Shown here in pieces: positions 15,878 to 24,095 of a stretch of DNA of 64,000 bases. This stretch comes from Acaricomes phytoseiuli DSM 14247 (GTDB lineage Bacteria; Actinomycetota; Actinomycetes; Actinomycetales; Micrococcaceae), in contig NZ_AQXM01000062.1 of the NCBI RefSeq assembly GCF_000376245.1, positions 62,001-126,000 on the forward strand, read 5' to 3'. The position numbers and the translations under genes are program-made. Under the pieces are notes generated by a model. It worked only from the letters and a program-made list of their open reading frames with translations. It ran no database searches and was not told where the DNA came from. The first letter of the stretch is position 1; each line of letters starts with the position of its first letter.

Positions 15878-16087
15878 ATGTCCAGAATATCAGCAACACC
15901 ACCAGCAATACCACAAGAGGCGCTGCCTTCCGTCGGTGGTGGGCGTCGCTCGACCGGCTATTACGGGAGCCTGGAGAAGTTCGCCGAGCGCCACCCTAAG
16001 CCGCAGGCGAAGATCGAACGCGGCAGGCTCCGTGCAGGCAAGGCGAAGCATCGCGCGCACCGCGAGCTATTGCGAGGTGCAGCATGA
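15878..16087 (+). CDS. Small basic phage protein, 69 aa
   Basis: ATG at 15878 with AAGGAGT nine bases upstream; the end overlaps the next gene by 4 bp (ATGA). The N-terminal third is rich in Pro, Ser and Gly. The C-terminal half is strongly basic (KPQAKIERGRLRAGKAKHRAHREL), which suggests nucleic-acid binding. I recognise no family. Confidence 0.65.
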   Translation: MSRISATPPAIPQEALPSVGGGRRSTGYYGSLEKFAERHPKPQAKIERGRLRAGKAKHRAHRELLRGAA

Positions 16088-16296
16088 GTCGAGATCTCAC
16101 GGTGACCGAGCTAGCTAAGCGCATCGGCGTCCACCGGGTCACAGCAGGGAGGCTCGTCCTCCAAGGCTATTTTCCCAACGCCTATAAGACCGGCTCCGGC
16201 GGGGAAACCAGTCCCTGGGCAGTCCCTGAATCTGACATTCCGGTCTACATGAAAACGCAGCCGCACCCCGAGATCACAAGGCGCGCGCATGGCTGA
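16084..16296 (+). CDS. Excisionase-like helix-turn-helix protein, 70 aa
   Basis: The N-terminal MSRDLTVTELAKRIGVHRVTAGRLVLQGYFPNAYK is a short winged HTH of the type found in excisionases and MerR-like phage regulators, with residues for reading a DNA target. The length is right for Xis. It is the second gene of the early operon, overlapping both neighbours, and could act with the integrase to excise the prophage or serve as an early regulator. Confidence 0.7.
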   Translation: MSRDLTVTELAKRIGVHRVTAGRLVLQGYFPNAYKTGSGGETSPWAVPESDIPVYMKTQPHPEITRRAHG

Positions 16297-16390
16297 ACTA
16301 CTCATCGTCAGCGTCTTCCTCCTCATCCTCGGTATCGGCGACTGGATCATCGACCGTCCCCGAAAGCACAAGAAAGCAGACCCATCATGA
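16289..16390 (+). CDS. Tiny single-pass membrane protein, 33 aa
   Basis: ATG at 16289 overlaps the end of the HTH gene and its TGA overlaps the ATG of the next gene (ATGA at 16387-16390). The product starts MAELLIVSVFLLILGIGDWI, one hydrophobic helix, followed by a basic tail IDRPRKHKKADPS. The tight overlaps on both sides and the sensible topology argue that it is real. Function unknown. Confidence 0.6.
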   Translation: MAELLIVSVFLLILGIGDWIIDRPRKHKKADPS

Positions 16391-16728
16391 GCACTGAGCT
16401 AGCAGAAGACCTTGACGTTACCGCGTTGGCTGCCGAGTATGTGGCCGCTGAAGAAATGGCCGAACACTGGATCCTCAAAGCCAAGGCCATCAAAGAAAAG
16501 CTCCTAACCCTTGATCTGGGTACGTATGAGGCTGGGCCGTACAAGGTAATGGTGAAAGCTGGTGCGCGCCGGTTCAACGCGAAAGCCGCCGAAGCCGCCT
16601 ACCCAATCGACAAAAACCCGGCCTTCTACAAGCCCGCCTTCGACCGGGCGAGCTTCGAGAAGCTGATCGCCCCTGCCGTGGTGGAGCAGTACCGGACCAC
16701 AGGTCAGCCGTCGGTGGTGATCAAATGA
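16387..16728 (+). CDS. Phage early protein, 113 aa, unknown
   Basis: A soluble, helical, mildly acidic protein; the first 45 residues (ELAEDLDVTALAAEYVAAEEMAEHWILKAKAIKEKLL) probably form a long helix pair. A small beta part follows (TYEAGPYKVMVKAGARRFN). Proteins of this size and pattern occur in early regions of actinophages, but I cannot name a family. Both ends overlap neighbours by 4 bp. Confidence 0.7.
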   Translation: MSTELAEDLDVTALAAEYVAAEEMAEHWILKAKAIKEKLLTLDLGTYEAGPYKVMVKAGARRFNAKAAEAAYPIDKNPAFYKPAFDRASFEKLIAPAVVEQYRTTGQPSVVIK

Positions 16729-17075
16729 ACACGCCACAGATGGGCGATGCCATCCAAACGCAGATCCTGGACCATTACGAGAGCTACGGCTCATCCGAGC
16801 AGCACAGAACCGTAGCGGAACTGCGTCAGGATATCAGCGCAGCTATTCGCCGGGATTTCTCAGACCCAGTGCGGGCGGAGCAGGAAATCAACGACATTCT
16901 CACAGCCCTGGCTATCCTCACCGCCCTGGGCAATGAGGTTGACACCATTGAGCACCGACACCCTGACGCTGACGTGACCACCCTGGAGCGGCGCATGGAC
17001 GACCTCTGGGACGAAATCAGCAAATCCCTGTCCACGCTGGTCATGCTCATCCAGACACCAAAGGCCGTGGCATGA
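16725..17075 (+). CDS. Phage early protein, 116 aa, unknown
   Basis: Helical throughout (ILDHYESYGSSEQHRTVAELRQDISAAIRRDF, TTLERRMDDLWDEISKSLSTLVMLIQ), acidic, no cysteines. It is embedded by 4-bp overlaps between the previous gene and the exonuclease gene, so it is translationally coupled to both. No family is recognised. Confidence 0.7.
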   Translation: MNTPQMGDAIQTQILDHYESYGSSEQHRTVAELRQDISAAIRRDFSDPVRAEQEINDILTALAILTALGNEVDTIEHRHPDADVTTLERRMDDLWDEISKSLSTLVMLIQTPKAVA

Positions 17076-17914
17076 GCATCGCAACCGCTCCCCCAATCGA
17101 TTGGGACTACACCCAGGCAGCACCCATGTATCAGGCACCGGACGGAACCACCCCGGACCAGGCCTGCAAAGACCTGCGCCTAGTCATTGAGCACGGCATC
17201 AACAACCAGCCGCGTTCCCTGCAGAAAGTCATTGGGCCGTCTGAGATCGGCACTGAATGCGATCACTGCCTGGCGGCAAGGCTCGCAGGCTGGGAATCCG
17301 TGGAGCACGAAACCCCCTGGCTGCCTTTCGTCGGCACTGCCGTCCACGCTCAGCTAGAAGAACTCGTGCTCCGTTACGAGAATCAGCGGAACGCGGTCAA
17401 TACCACCGGAAGACGGTACCTGGCCGAGGCGCGGACCATGGTGGGAACGATTGACGGCACCGAAATCTGGGGATCGACAGATCTCGTGGACCTCGTCGCC
17501 AAGACGACGTTCGACTACAAGGTCGTGGGTGTGACCACGTTGCGCTCGGTGAAGTCCGGTCCGTCGATGCGGTACCGGGTGCAGCAGCAGCTCTATGCCA
17601 AGGGCTGGAACGACGCCGGGCACCCTATCGAGCATGTGGCCATCGCCTATCTGCCGCGAAACTCGATCTCACTAAGGGATGCGATCTGGTGGCACGAACC
17701 CTACAACCGCCAGACCGCGCTGGATGCCCTCACCCGGGCTAGCCAGTTCGCCGTCGACATCCGGGCACTCAAAAGCCTTGGCGAGGAAGCAGTCACCGAT
17801 TACGTGACCTCCCAGGCCAGGGCGGCGGACTGCAAAGACTGCCACCGATACGCAGACTCGCCCCTAGCAAGCCCCCGCGAAACAGACATTTTCGCAGGAC
17901 TCCCCACCAAGTAA
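17072..17914 (+). CDS. Cas4/RecB-like PD-(D/E)XK exonuclease with probable Fe-S cysteines
   Basis: A 280-aa nuclease, likely a phage recombination exonuclease. The PD-(D/E)XK core is seen as GTAVHAQLEEL (His92), GSTDLVDLVA (Asp137), FDYKVVG (Asp148 and Lys150) and the following QQQLYAKGW helix. Two cysteine pairs, Cys63/Cys66 (TECDHCLAARLAG) and Cys254/Cys257 (ADCKDCHRY), flank the core as in Cas4 and AddB, where they hold a 4Fe-4S cluster. The next gene encodes an SSB-like protein, which suggests a two-component recombination module. Confidence 0.85.
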   Translation: MSIATAPPIDWDYTQAAPMYQAPDGTTPDQACKDLRLVIEHGINNQPRSLQKVIGPSEIGTECDHCLAARLAGWESVEHETPWLPFVGTAVHAQLEELVLRYENQRNAVNTTGRRYLAEARTMVGTIDGTEIWGSTDLVDLVAKTTFDYKVVGVTTLRSVKSGPSMRYRVQQQLYAKGWNDAGHPIEHVAIAYLPRNSISLRDAIWWHEPYNRQTALDALTRASQFAVDIRALKSLGEEAVTDYVTSQARAADCKDCHRYADSPLASPRETDIFAGLPTK

Positions 17915-17941
17915 TCAAGCAAAAGCAGAAAGGCACAAGAC

Positions 17942-18613
17942 ATGAACAACAACTCAGTTCTCAACGACGCCCTCACCGGCGGCGGAAGCAAGTCAGCATT
18001 CACCAAAGAAACCCCCGTTGGCACCAGCATCACGGGAACGATCCTAGAAGTCTCAGTACAGCAGCTGAGAGACTTCGCCAACGGGAAGCCCAAGTTCTGG
18101 GACAACGACCGACCCCAACTACAGATCGTCATCACCATCCAAACCACGCTAAAAGAGGACCCAGAAGATGACGGCATCAGGTCGATTTACATCAAAACCT
18201 GGGGGGTCTGGAAGCAAGCCCTCATGGAGGCCGTCAAAGCAGCTGGAGGACGCCAGGCAGCCGATGTACTCGTACCAGGTGCGGTTTTCACGGACACTTT
18301 CACGGGCACGAAGCCATCTACACAGGGGTCCGATACCAAGGTTCATGCGTACAAGATCACACCTGCGCAGTCCAGCCTAGACGACGCCCTCGGCGGGACC
18401 GTGAACACCACAACCGGCGAAATCACCCCACCACCGGCTGCAGCGCCACAGCCATCCGCTGTCCCTGCAGCCCAGGCTGCACCGGCACCGGCTGCTGCCG
18501 ATCCAGTCGACGTTGCGAGGCAGCTCATCGCGATCAACCTGCCGGACAGCGTCATCCAGGACCAGACCGGCCTGTCCGCCACGGTCATCGCCGCACTGCG
18601 AAACGCCGCCTAA
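17942..18613 (+). CDS. Probable ssDNA-binding-like phage protein, 223 aa
   Basis: The first 135 residues look like a beta-rich OB-type domain (GTSITGTILEVSVQQLRDF ... PQLQIVITIQTT ... GVWKQALMEAVKAAG). A Pro/Ala-rich linker (about 150-185) leads to a C-terminal helical domain, DPVDVARQLIAINLPDSVIQDQTGLSATVIAALRNA, similar in pattern to UBA-like or HTH three-helix units. Proteins of this layout are next to Cas4-like exonucleases in actinophages. The SSB role is inferred. Confidence 0.65.
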   Translation: MNNNSVLNDALTGGGSKSAFTKETPVGTSITGTILEVSVQQLRDFANGKPKFWDNDRPQLQIVITIQTTLKEDPEDDGIRSIYIKTWGVWKQALMEAVKAAGGRQAADVLVPGAVFTDTFTGTKPSTQGSDTKVHAYKITPAQSSLDDALGGTVNTTTGEITPPPAAAPQPSAVPAAQAAPAPAAADPVDVARQLIAINLPDSVIQDQTGLSATVIAALRNAA

Positions 18614-18651
18614 CCAAGAAACACCCCTATAGAGAAGTAAGGAACACGCCC

Positions 18652-19017
18652 ATGACAGAGCAACAGAAGGAAGAGAAGTTCGCGCGGCCTTTCGCGGACT
18701 TCCTGCAAGACCAGGCCCGGGCGCACGGTGAACTCACCGATGGCCTCCACGACCTTATCGCCGCAGTAGAAGACACTGGCAAACCCGGCACGCTCACCCT
18801 GAAAATCAAGGTCGAACCCGACAAGGGCGGCGCAGGGGTTCTCAGGGTCTCTGACACCGTCACCGTGACCAAACCGGCCCATGATCGACCTCGCCGCATC
18901 TACTACAAGGACAAGGCTGGCAACCTTTCCCGGACCGACCCTAACCAGCTCGAACTCTCCGGCCTCAGGGACGTGTCCGCCCCTGCCGTCCCAGCCGAGC
19001 TGAAGGAAGTGAACTAA
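18652..19017 (+). CDS. Phage early protein, 121 aa, unknown
   Basis: Starts at ATG 18652 after GAAGTAAGGA. The N-terminal helix (QQKEEKFARPFADFLQDQARAHGELTDGLHDLIAAV) is followed by a beta-rich part (GTLTLKIKVEPDKGG, VSDTVTVTKPAHDRPRRIYYKDKAGNLSR). It is directly upstream of the DUF2303 gene, an arrangement common in phages. No catalytic residues are evident. Confidence 0.7.
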   Translation: MTEQQKEEKFARPFADFLQDQARAHGELTDGLHDLIAAVEDTGKPGTLTLKIKVEPDKGGAGVLRVSDTVTVTKPAHDRPRRIYYKDKAGNLSRTDPNQLELSGLRDVSAPAVPAELKEVN

Positions 19018-19019
19018 AC

Positions 19020-19841
19020 ATGTCAACGATTGAAGAAGCACAAACAGAAGCGCAAGTCGTCGCGCGGCTCGCTGCTGAGGCTGCATCTGCTGAAGAGCTG
19101 ACTCCTGGCAGGATCTATAAAATCCAGAACGCTGCAGGCGGTTACACCACACTGGATACCCAGGACTATTCCGACCGGCCCCGCCGTAAAGACGGCAGCT
19201 TCACCGTTGGCGACACCGAATCACTCATCGCATACCTCAGCAAACACGGCATCACCGGCGAAACCGAGATCTGGTCCCTTGAGAACCAAAACCAGGTCAT
19301 GGCTGTGATCGACTCCGGAACTGAAGTTGAGGCAGGCTGGCAGAAGCACCGAGTAAGTCTGGAGCTCAATTACACACCGGAATGGATTGCCTGGGTAAGA
19401 GCTTCTGGTGGGCTCATGGATCAAGAGGGATTCGCCGAATTCATCGAGGACCACGCCGCCGAGGTCGCCTCACCATCAAGTGCCGAAATCCTTGAAATCG
19501 CCCAGTCTCTGCAAGTGACCAAGGGCGTGGATTTTGAATCTGGCAAGCGGCTCTCTGACGGTGAAATGCGATTCTCCTACCGCGAAACCCAAACAGCAAC
19601 AGCTGGCCGTGCAGGCGAGCTAAAGATCCCGGACACATTCACTCTGGCCTTATCACCATTCGTTGGCGGCGAGCAGTTCAAAGTAACGGTGGCCTTCCGT
19701 TACCGGCTTAACGGCAACAACTTGCGGCTCGGTTTCAAAGTCCAGGACATAGAGAAGATCCGCAAATCGGCCTTCGACACCGTCACCGAAGTCATCAAAA
19801 CTCACGCCACCGAAAACGGCTACCTCTTCCTCAACTCATAA
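19020..19841 (+). CDS. DUF2303 family phage protein, 273 aa
   Basis: Matches the DUF2303 pattern: an N-terminal part with YSDRPRRKDGSFTVGDTESLIAYLSKHG, a central HRVSLELNYTPEWIAWVRASGGLMDQEGFAEFIEDH and a C-terminal beta-rich part FTLALSPFVGGEQFKVTVAFRYRL. DUF2303 proteins are found near phage recombination genes; their activity is not known. The start is 2 bp after the previous stop. Confidence 0.85.
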   Translation: MSTIEEAQTEAQVVARLAAEAASAEELTPGRIYKIQNAAGGYTTLDTQDYSDRPRRKDGSFTVGDTESLIAYLSKHGITGETEIWSLENQNQVMAVIDSGTEVEAGWQKHRVSLELNYTPEWIAWVRASGGLMDQEGFAEFIEDHAAEVASPSSAEILEIAQSLQVTKGVDFESGKRLSDGEMRFSYRETQTATAGRAGELKIPDTFTLALSPFVGGEQFKVTVAFRYRLNGNNLRLGFKVQDIEKIRKSAFDTVTEVIKTHATENGYLFLNS

Positions 19842-19945
19842 CCCCTCTGTCAGAGGTTCGCTGGTGCCACCATGCGGTGCAGCCCGATCACGTCAGGGCC
19901 ACCAGCACAAGAAAAACAAAAAACCATTTTCAGAGGAGAAGTGTC

Positions 19946-20092
19946 TTGAAAAAGAAAAGTCCCTCCCTCGCCCAGGGCGTGGAGCGGCTCCGTGCGTTCT
20001 TCGCAGCAACTACCACGTCGATGGGAGAAGCGATGAGGCGCTTGGCTGAAGCGTTCAAAACCAAAGGGCGTAAGGAGAACCCTAATGACTAA
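19946..20092 (+). CDS. Small basic phage protein, TTG start, 48 aa
   Basis: TTG at 19946 is preceded by AGAGGAGAA at about six bases, a much better site than for any upstream start. The product is MKKKSPSLAQGVERLRAFFA... ending GRKENPND, strongly basic with an amphipathic helix. The end overlaps the next frame (ATG at 20085). Function unknown. Confidence 0.55.
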   Translation: MKKKSPSLAQGVERLRAFFAATTTSMGEAMRRLAEAFKTKGRKENPND

Positions 20093-20345
20093 ACCCACTT
20101 ACGAGGAGCTTCAAGCCCTCAACGAGGACCTGGCTCAGCAGCTTGTCGGCATGTCCGGCAGGTTACAGGACTCAGCGCTAGGGATCGCCGCACGAGCATG
20201 GTAAGAAGGGGCCATCGCCGGGATGGTTTACGCACACGGATTGAGCCCCAATGAAAACCCCCCTCGCCTCGAAAACCCCTACCTACTAAAAATTCTGGAA
20301 GCACACCGCCTGAAAGACCTAACCCAAGAGAGCTCTAATGACTGA
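20085..20345 (+). pseudogene. Phage early gene with in-frame TAA
   Basis: From ATG 20085 (AAGGAG upstream) the frame gives MTKPTYEELQALNEDLAQQL... up to a TAA at 20202-20204 after 39 codons. Directly after it the same frame runs on for another 46 codons (EGAIAGMVYAHGLSPNENPP...) to a TGA at 20343-20345 that overlaps the next gene as ATGACTGA. The reading on both sides of the TAA looks like one protein; a Tyr codon (TAT/TAC) at the stop position would restore it. Alternatively two mini-proteins are made, the second from ATG 20223. Confidence 0.6.
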
Positions 20346-20940
20346 TTTCAAGTTGCCGGTGATCCGGCACCTGACCGCCGACGAAGTAGAACCCGGCATG
20401 ACCATCGCGGGCAAAGCACTACCTGAAAGCGAAACAAGAGTCATAGGTGTAGCTGATCATCGCTACCGGAACGTCGCTAATGCGTGGGTAGATAAGACCG
20501 GAAATGCCATAGGTGACCCGGCATACGGTTATGACCTGCTAGCCGAAGCACCAAAACCGGACGTAGAACTGCCACAAGAAGCCGGTGCGGTCATCCGGTA
20601 CACGGACTCTGACGGAGGGGTTCAGCTCGCCTATCGCACTGCACAGGAGCCTCGCCCGTGGGGCATGGACGGGTACACCGGAGAATACTCTGACATTGAA
20701 ATCCTCGAGCTAGGCGCACGCGACGGCTACGAGGTCGCTCACTGGCGTAAACCCGGTCAGGGGCCGGGCATCCCCAAAGAGCTGCATAAGAAGTTGCGGG
20801 GCATGGTCCTGCGCGGCCTCCTTTTCAGGGCAGTAGCGGGACCAGCCCGACCTTTCAGCGACAGTGTTTACCCAGAGCATCTTATTCTTGATGTTCTCCG
20901 CTGGGCCGCTTCTCAGCCGGTACAGGACGGTGAAGCATGA
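20338..20940 (+). CDS. Phage early protein, 200 aa, unknown
   Basis: The N-terminal 70 residues are beta-rich (DFKLPVIRHLTADEVEPGMTIAGKALPESETRVIGVADHRY), then an acidic middle and a helical C-terminus (PKELHKKLRGMVLRGLLFRAVAGP ... LILDVLRWAASQP). Both ends overlap neighbours by 4 or more bp. No known family is recognised. Confidence 0.65.
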   Translation: MTDFKLPVIRHLTADEVEPGMTIAGKALPESETRVIGVADHRYRNVANAWVDKTGNAIGDPAYGYDLLAEAPKPDVELPQEAGAVIRYTDSDGGVQLAYRTAQEPRPWGMDGYTGEYSDIEILELGARDGYEVAHWRKPGQGPGIPKELHKKLRGMVLRGLLFRAVAGPARPFSDSVYPEHLILDVLRWAASQPVQDGEA

Positions 20941-21128
20941 GCGCCACTTTAGATGCGACCCCGGACATAAAGTACTTGACACTCATCAACCGACTTATGG
21001 CTCCGGGAATGTCATATTCACAAGCCGAGGAATTCCTGCACGACGCTACGGGCCTCGCTGCTATAGGAATGACCCCTGAGGCCCTGGGGTCCCTTATCAA
21101 TAAGATTTCGCACGGAGGGCAGATATGA
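20937..21128 (+). CDS. Small phage protein, 63 aa
   Basis: A mostly helical, soluble protein (LTLINRLMAPGMSYSQAEEFLHDATGLAAIGMTPEALGSLINKI). It is coupled by ATGA overlaps to genes on both sides. No family or function recognised. Confidence 0.6.
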   Translation: MSATLDATPDIKYLTLINRLMAPGMSYSQAEEFLHDATGLAAIGMTPEALGSLINKISHGGQI

Positions 21129-21313
21129 ACCGCCCCCGTAGCCGTGAGCACTTCCCCCGCATGAAAGAACGCGGCAAACGACGACGAGCAAGGCACCAGT
21201 GGGAAGTAGTCCTGGTCCCCTGGAAAAAGATCGCGGCAGCAGCACACGAGACGCGCAAGGAGATGGAGGCCCTCAACAAGGCCTTCCAGAAGCAGCGAAC
21301 CTACGAAGAATAA
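21125..21313 (+). CDS. Small basic phage protein, 62 aa
   Basis: Very basic N-terminal half (NRPRSREHFPRMKERGKRRRARHQW), followed by one amphipathic helix (KKIAAAAHETRKEMEALNKAFQKQ). Nucleic-acid binding is plausible. It ends 62 bp upstream of the primase-helicase gene. Confidence 0.6.
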   Translation: MNRPRSREHFPRMKERGKRRRARHQWEVVLVPWKKIAAAAHETRKEMEALNKAFQKQRTYEE

Positions 21314-21375
21314 CCCCGTCCAGGAGCCTACCTACCCCCAGGGACAGGTAAAAACCAGCACAGAAAGACCCCATC

Positions 21376-23835
21376 ATGACCACAAACCCCGCCCTGGACA
21401 CCGCCCTCACCCTCCACAAGCACGGCATCGCAGCAATCCCCGTCGCCACGGACGGCACCAAACGCCCCGCCATCCCCTGGAAACGCTTCCAAAAAGACCA
21501 ACCCGTGCTCGCTGAGCTGGATAGCTGGTTCGGACAGGATGGGTACGGCCTTGGGGTTATCACCGGCAAAGTGTCCGGAAACCTCGAAATGCTCGAAATC
21601 GAAGCCGCCGCCATCCCCCACCTAACAGAACTCGCCAAACTCGCACACGACACCGGCCTCGGACCCCTCTGGGACCGCATCAACACCGGATGGCTAGAAG
21701 CAAGCCCATCAGGCGGCATCCATTGGTTTTACGGCACCACCGAACCAGTACCCGGAAACACCAAACTCGCCAGCACCGTCACACACCAAACCCTCGCCGA
21801 AACCCGAGGGGAAGGCGGCTTCGTCGTTATCGCACCCACCACCGGCACCGCACACCCCACCGGCAAACCCTGGACCCGACTAGTCGGCGGACCAAACACT
21901 ATGCCGACCCTCACCACCGACGAACGCGACGCCCTCCACGCCCTCTTCCGAACCCTCAACCAGGCCAGACCCCATGAAGAGCACGGAAATCTATTTGACC
22001 CCCTAGACCAAGCCCTCACCACCCACGACGCCAGCAGCCCCGATGACGGTGTGCGCCCCGGCGACGACTACGAAAACAAAACCACCTGGGCGCAGATCCT
22101 CGAACCCCACGGATGGACGAAACTCTTCACCAGCGGCACCACCACCTATTGGCGTAGACCCGGCAAAACCACCGGCATCTCAGCCACCACCGGCCACGCC
22201 CAAGACCGCAACCGACTATTTGTTTTCACCACCTCCAGCATTTTCAACCCAGAAACCCCGTACACGAAGTTCGCCGCCTACGTCCTGCTCAATCATGGCG
22301 GGGACTACACCGCAGCAGCCCGCGAACTCAAAAACGCCGGGCACGGAAAACCGCCCACCACCAAGGCAAAAACCCGGCAACGAAACCTCACCCTCGCACC
22401 GCCAGCACCCGCCACCGACGGTACAGCAGCCTTGGCTACCGTCACCGAACTCAACCCACCTAGAAAAGTCACCCTCACCGACCACGGAAACGCCCAGCTC
22501 TTCATCACCAGACACGGCCACCAGCTCCGTTACGCCCCCTCACGTGGAAAATGGCTCCACTGGGACAACACCCGCTGGGCATGGCAAGAAGACGACTCCG
22601 AAGCCGTCCAGGCCGCCTGGGAAACCATCACCGCCCTAGAACCCCAAGATGACGCAGAACGCACCCACCAACACCGGTCCTTATCCCGCCGCGCCCTGGA
22701 AGCAACGGCAGCCCTCGCACGCCGCAGCAACGAAATCCGTGTCACCTCAGACCAACTCGACAACGAACCCCTACACCTCAACACCCCCACAGGGATCATC
22801 AACCTCACAACAGGCGCCACCGAACCACACGACCCCGCACGAATGCACACAAAAACAACGCTCATCGCTCCTGACCTGGACCTGCCAACGCCCCTCTGGG
22901 ACCGGCTACTCAACTACGCCTTCGAGACCCAACCCGAAACCATCACATTCATTCAAGACCTCATCGGATACGCCGCCACCGGCCAAGTCACCCACCACGT
23001 CCTCCCCTTCCTCTACGGCGCAGGCGGCAACGGCAAATCCGTATTCCTCGACACCATCACCGCCATCCTCGGCGACTACGCCACCTCCGCCCCCGCCGGA
23101 TTCCTCATGGCAGGCAGAGAACAACACGAAACCGAAATCGCACGCCTCGCAGGCACCCGCCTCGTCGTCTGCTCCGAAGTCAACCAACGCGACCGATTCG
23201 ACGAAGCAAAAGTCAAACTCCTCACCGGCGGCGACCGACTCACCGCCCGATTCATGAGACAAGACCACTTTTCATTCACACCCACCCACACCCTCTTCAT
23301 GATGGGCAACCACCAACCCCGCGTAGAATCCGGCGGCGGAGAATCCTTCTGGCGACGCCTACGCCTACTCCCCTTCACCCGGATCGTCCCCGAAAAAGAC
23401 CGCATCGAAAACCTCACACAACGCCTTTTAGCAGAGGAAGCCCCAGGCATCCTCGCCTGGATCATCAACGGAGCCCTCAACGTCCACCAGAACGGACTCA
23501 AAGCCCCCCAAGCAGTCCTAGCCGAAACCCAAGCCTACGCAGACGAAGAAGACGCACTAGCGCGCTTCGTAGCCGACCACGTCCACATCGGCGGCGGTGA
23601 CATCGTCAGAACCAACACCACCCACATACGAACCACCTACACCGCCTGGTGCCGGGCAAACGGCGAATACGAAGTATCCCCCCAAGTCTTCGGACGGGAA
23701 CTCAGAACCCGCTTCAACGTCCAACAAATACGCTCCAACGGCAAACGCTTCTACACCAACATGACACTCCTCGACACCGACGATTTAGACGAAGAGCAGA
23801 AGGCCGAAAACTGGCTAGACAGGCTCGACAAATGA
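21376..23835 (+). CDS. P4-family primase-helicase (Prim-Pol + SF3/D5 helicase), 819 aa
   Basis: The replication initiator-type enzyme of the phage. Residues about 1-190 form a bifunctional primase/polymerase domain (ALTLHKHGIAAIPVATDGTKRPAIPWKRF, then YGLGVITGKVSGNLEMLEIE). After a linker and D5_N-type region, the SF3 helicase has Walker A GAGGNGKS at residues 548-555, the Walker B-like segment RLVVCSEVN and the sensor-type FMMGNHQPRVESGGGESFWRRLRLLPF. A C-terminal winged-helix part follows. The coding strand is extremely C-rich and G-poor. The stop overlaps an ATG and is followed at once by an iteron array. Confidence 0.94.
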   Translation: MTTNPALDTALTLHKHGIAAIPVATDGTKRPAIPWKRFQKDQPVLAELDSWFGQDGYGLGVITGKVSGNLEMLEIEAAAIPHLTELAKLAHDTGLGPLWDRINTGWLEASPSGGIHWFYGTTEPVPGNTKLASTVTHQTLAETRGEGGFVVIAPTTGTAHPTGKPWTRLVGGPNTMPTLTTDERDALHALFRTLNQARPHEEHGNLFDPLDQALTTHDASSPDDGVRPGDDYENKTTWAQILEPHGWTKLFTSGTTTYWRRPGKTTGISATTGHAQDRNRLFVFTTSSIFNPETPYTKFAAYVLLNHGGDYTAAARELKNAGHGKPPTTKAKTRQRNLTLAPPAPATDGTAALATVTELNPPRKVTLTDHGNAQLFITRHGHQLRYAPSRGKWLHWDNTRWAWQEDDSEAVQAAWETITALEPQDDAERTHQHRSLSRRALEATAALARRSNEIRVTSDQLDNEPLHLNTPTGIINLTTGATEPHDPARMHTKTTLIAPDLDLPTPLWDRLLNYAFETQPETITFIQDLIGYAATGQVTHHVLPFLYGAGGNGKSVFLDTITAILGDYATSAPAGFLMAGREQHETEIARLAGTRLVVCSEVNQRDRFDEAKVKLLTGGDRLTARFMRQDHFSFTPTHTLFMMGNHQPRVESGGGESFWRRLRLLPFTRIVPEKDRIENLTQRLLAEEAPGILAWIINGALNVHQNGLKAPQAVLAETQAYADEEDALARFVADHVHIGGGDIVRTNTTHIRTTYTAWCRANGEYEVSPQVFGRELRTRFNVQQIRSNGKRFYTNMTLLDTDDLDEEQKAENWLDRLDK

Positions 23836-24095
23836 AACAAAATATCGGTCACTGCCCCAAAAACATAGCAGTGACCGACAGTGACCGATCAGTGACAGTA
23901 AAAAACGGTTACTGTCACTGCGAAAAACCGCTAAACCAAGCCTCAAAAGAAGGTGCAGTGACCGATAGTGACCGATATTTCTCCCGATCCGGCTATATCA
24001 AGATCATAGTTAACGCTAATCAGCGACAACTTAAACGCGCGCAGGGCGGGCTTATGAAATATCGGTCACTGCTGTCACTGCAAGGCACCACATGA
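23832..24095 (+). CDS. Possible small protein overlapping the iteron array, 87 aa (doubtful)
   Basis: The frame opens with an ATGA overlap on the primase stop and ends in an ATGA overlap on the next gene, as real genes do here. However its sequence is largely dictated by the iterons (VTDSDR occurs twice, VTVKNGYCHCEK between) and it is AT-richer than its neighbours. It may be fortuitous coding across the putative origin. Confidence 0.3.
   Translation: MKQNIGHCPKNIAVTDSDRSVTVKNGYCHCEKPLNQASKEGAVTDSDRYFSRSGYIKIIVNANQRQLKRAQGGLMKYRSLLSLQGTT
23842..24080. repeat. Iteron array, putative phage replication origin
   Basis: About nine copies of a CAGTGACCGAT-type motif occur in both orientations. 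Plus-strand copies begin at 23869, 23879, 23890, 23956 and 23967. Complementary copies lie at 23842-23854, 23909-23920, 24059-24071 and 24072-24080. The outer two copies share ATATCGGTCACTG. An AT-rich stretch (about 23975-24020) lies between them. Position directly after the primase-helicase gene fits an initiator-binding origin. Confidence 0.7.

Noticed and set aside
23869-24080. CRISPR array
   Set aside because: The repeats are short, unevenly spaced and in both orientations; they fit iterons.
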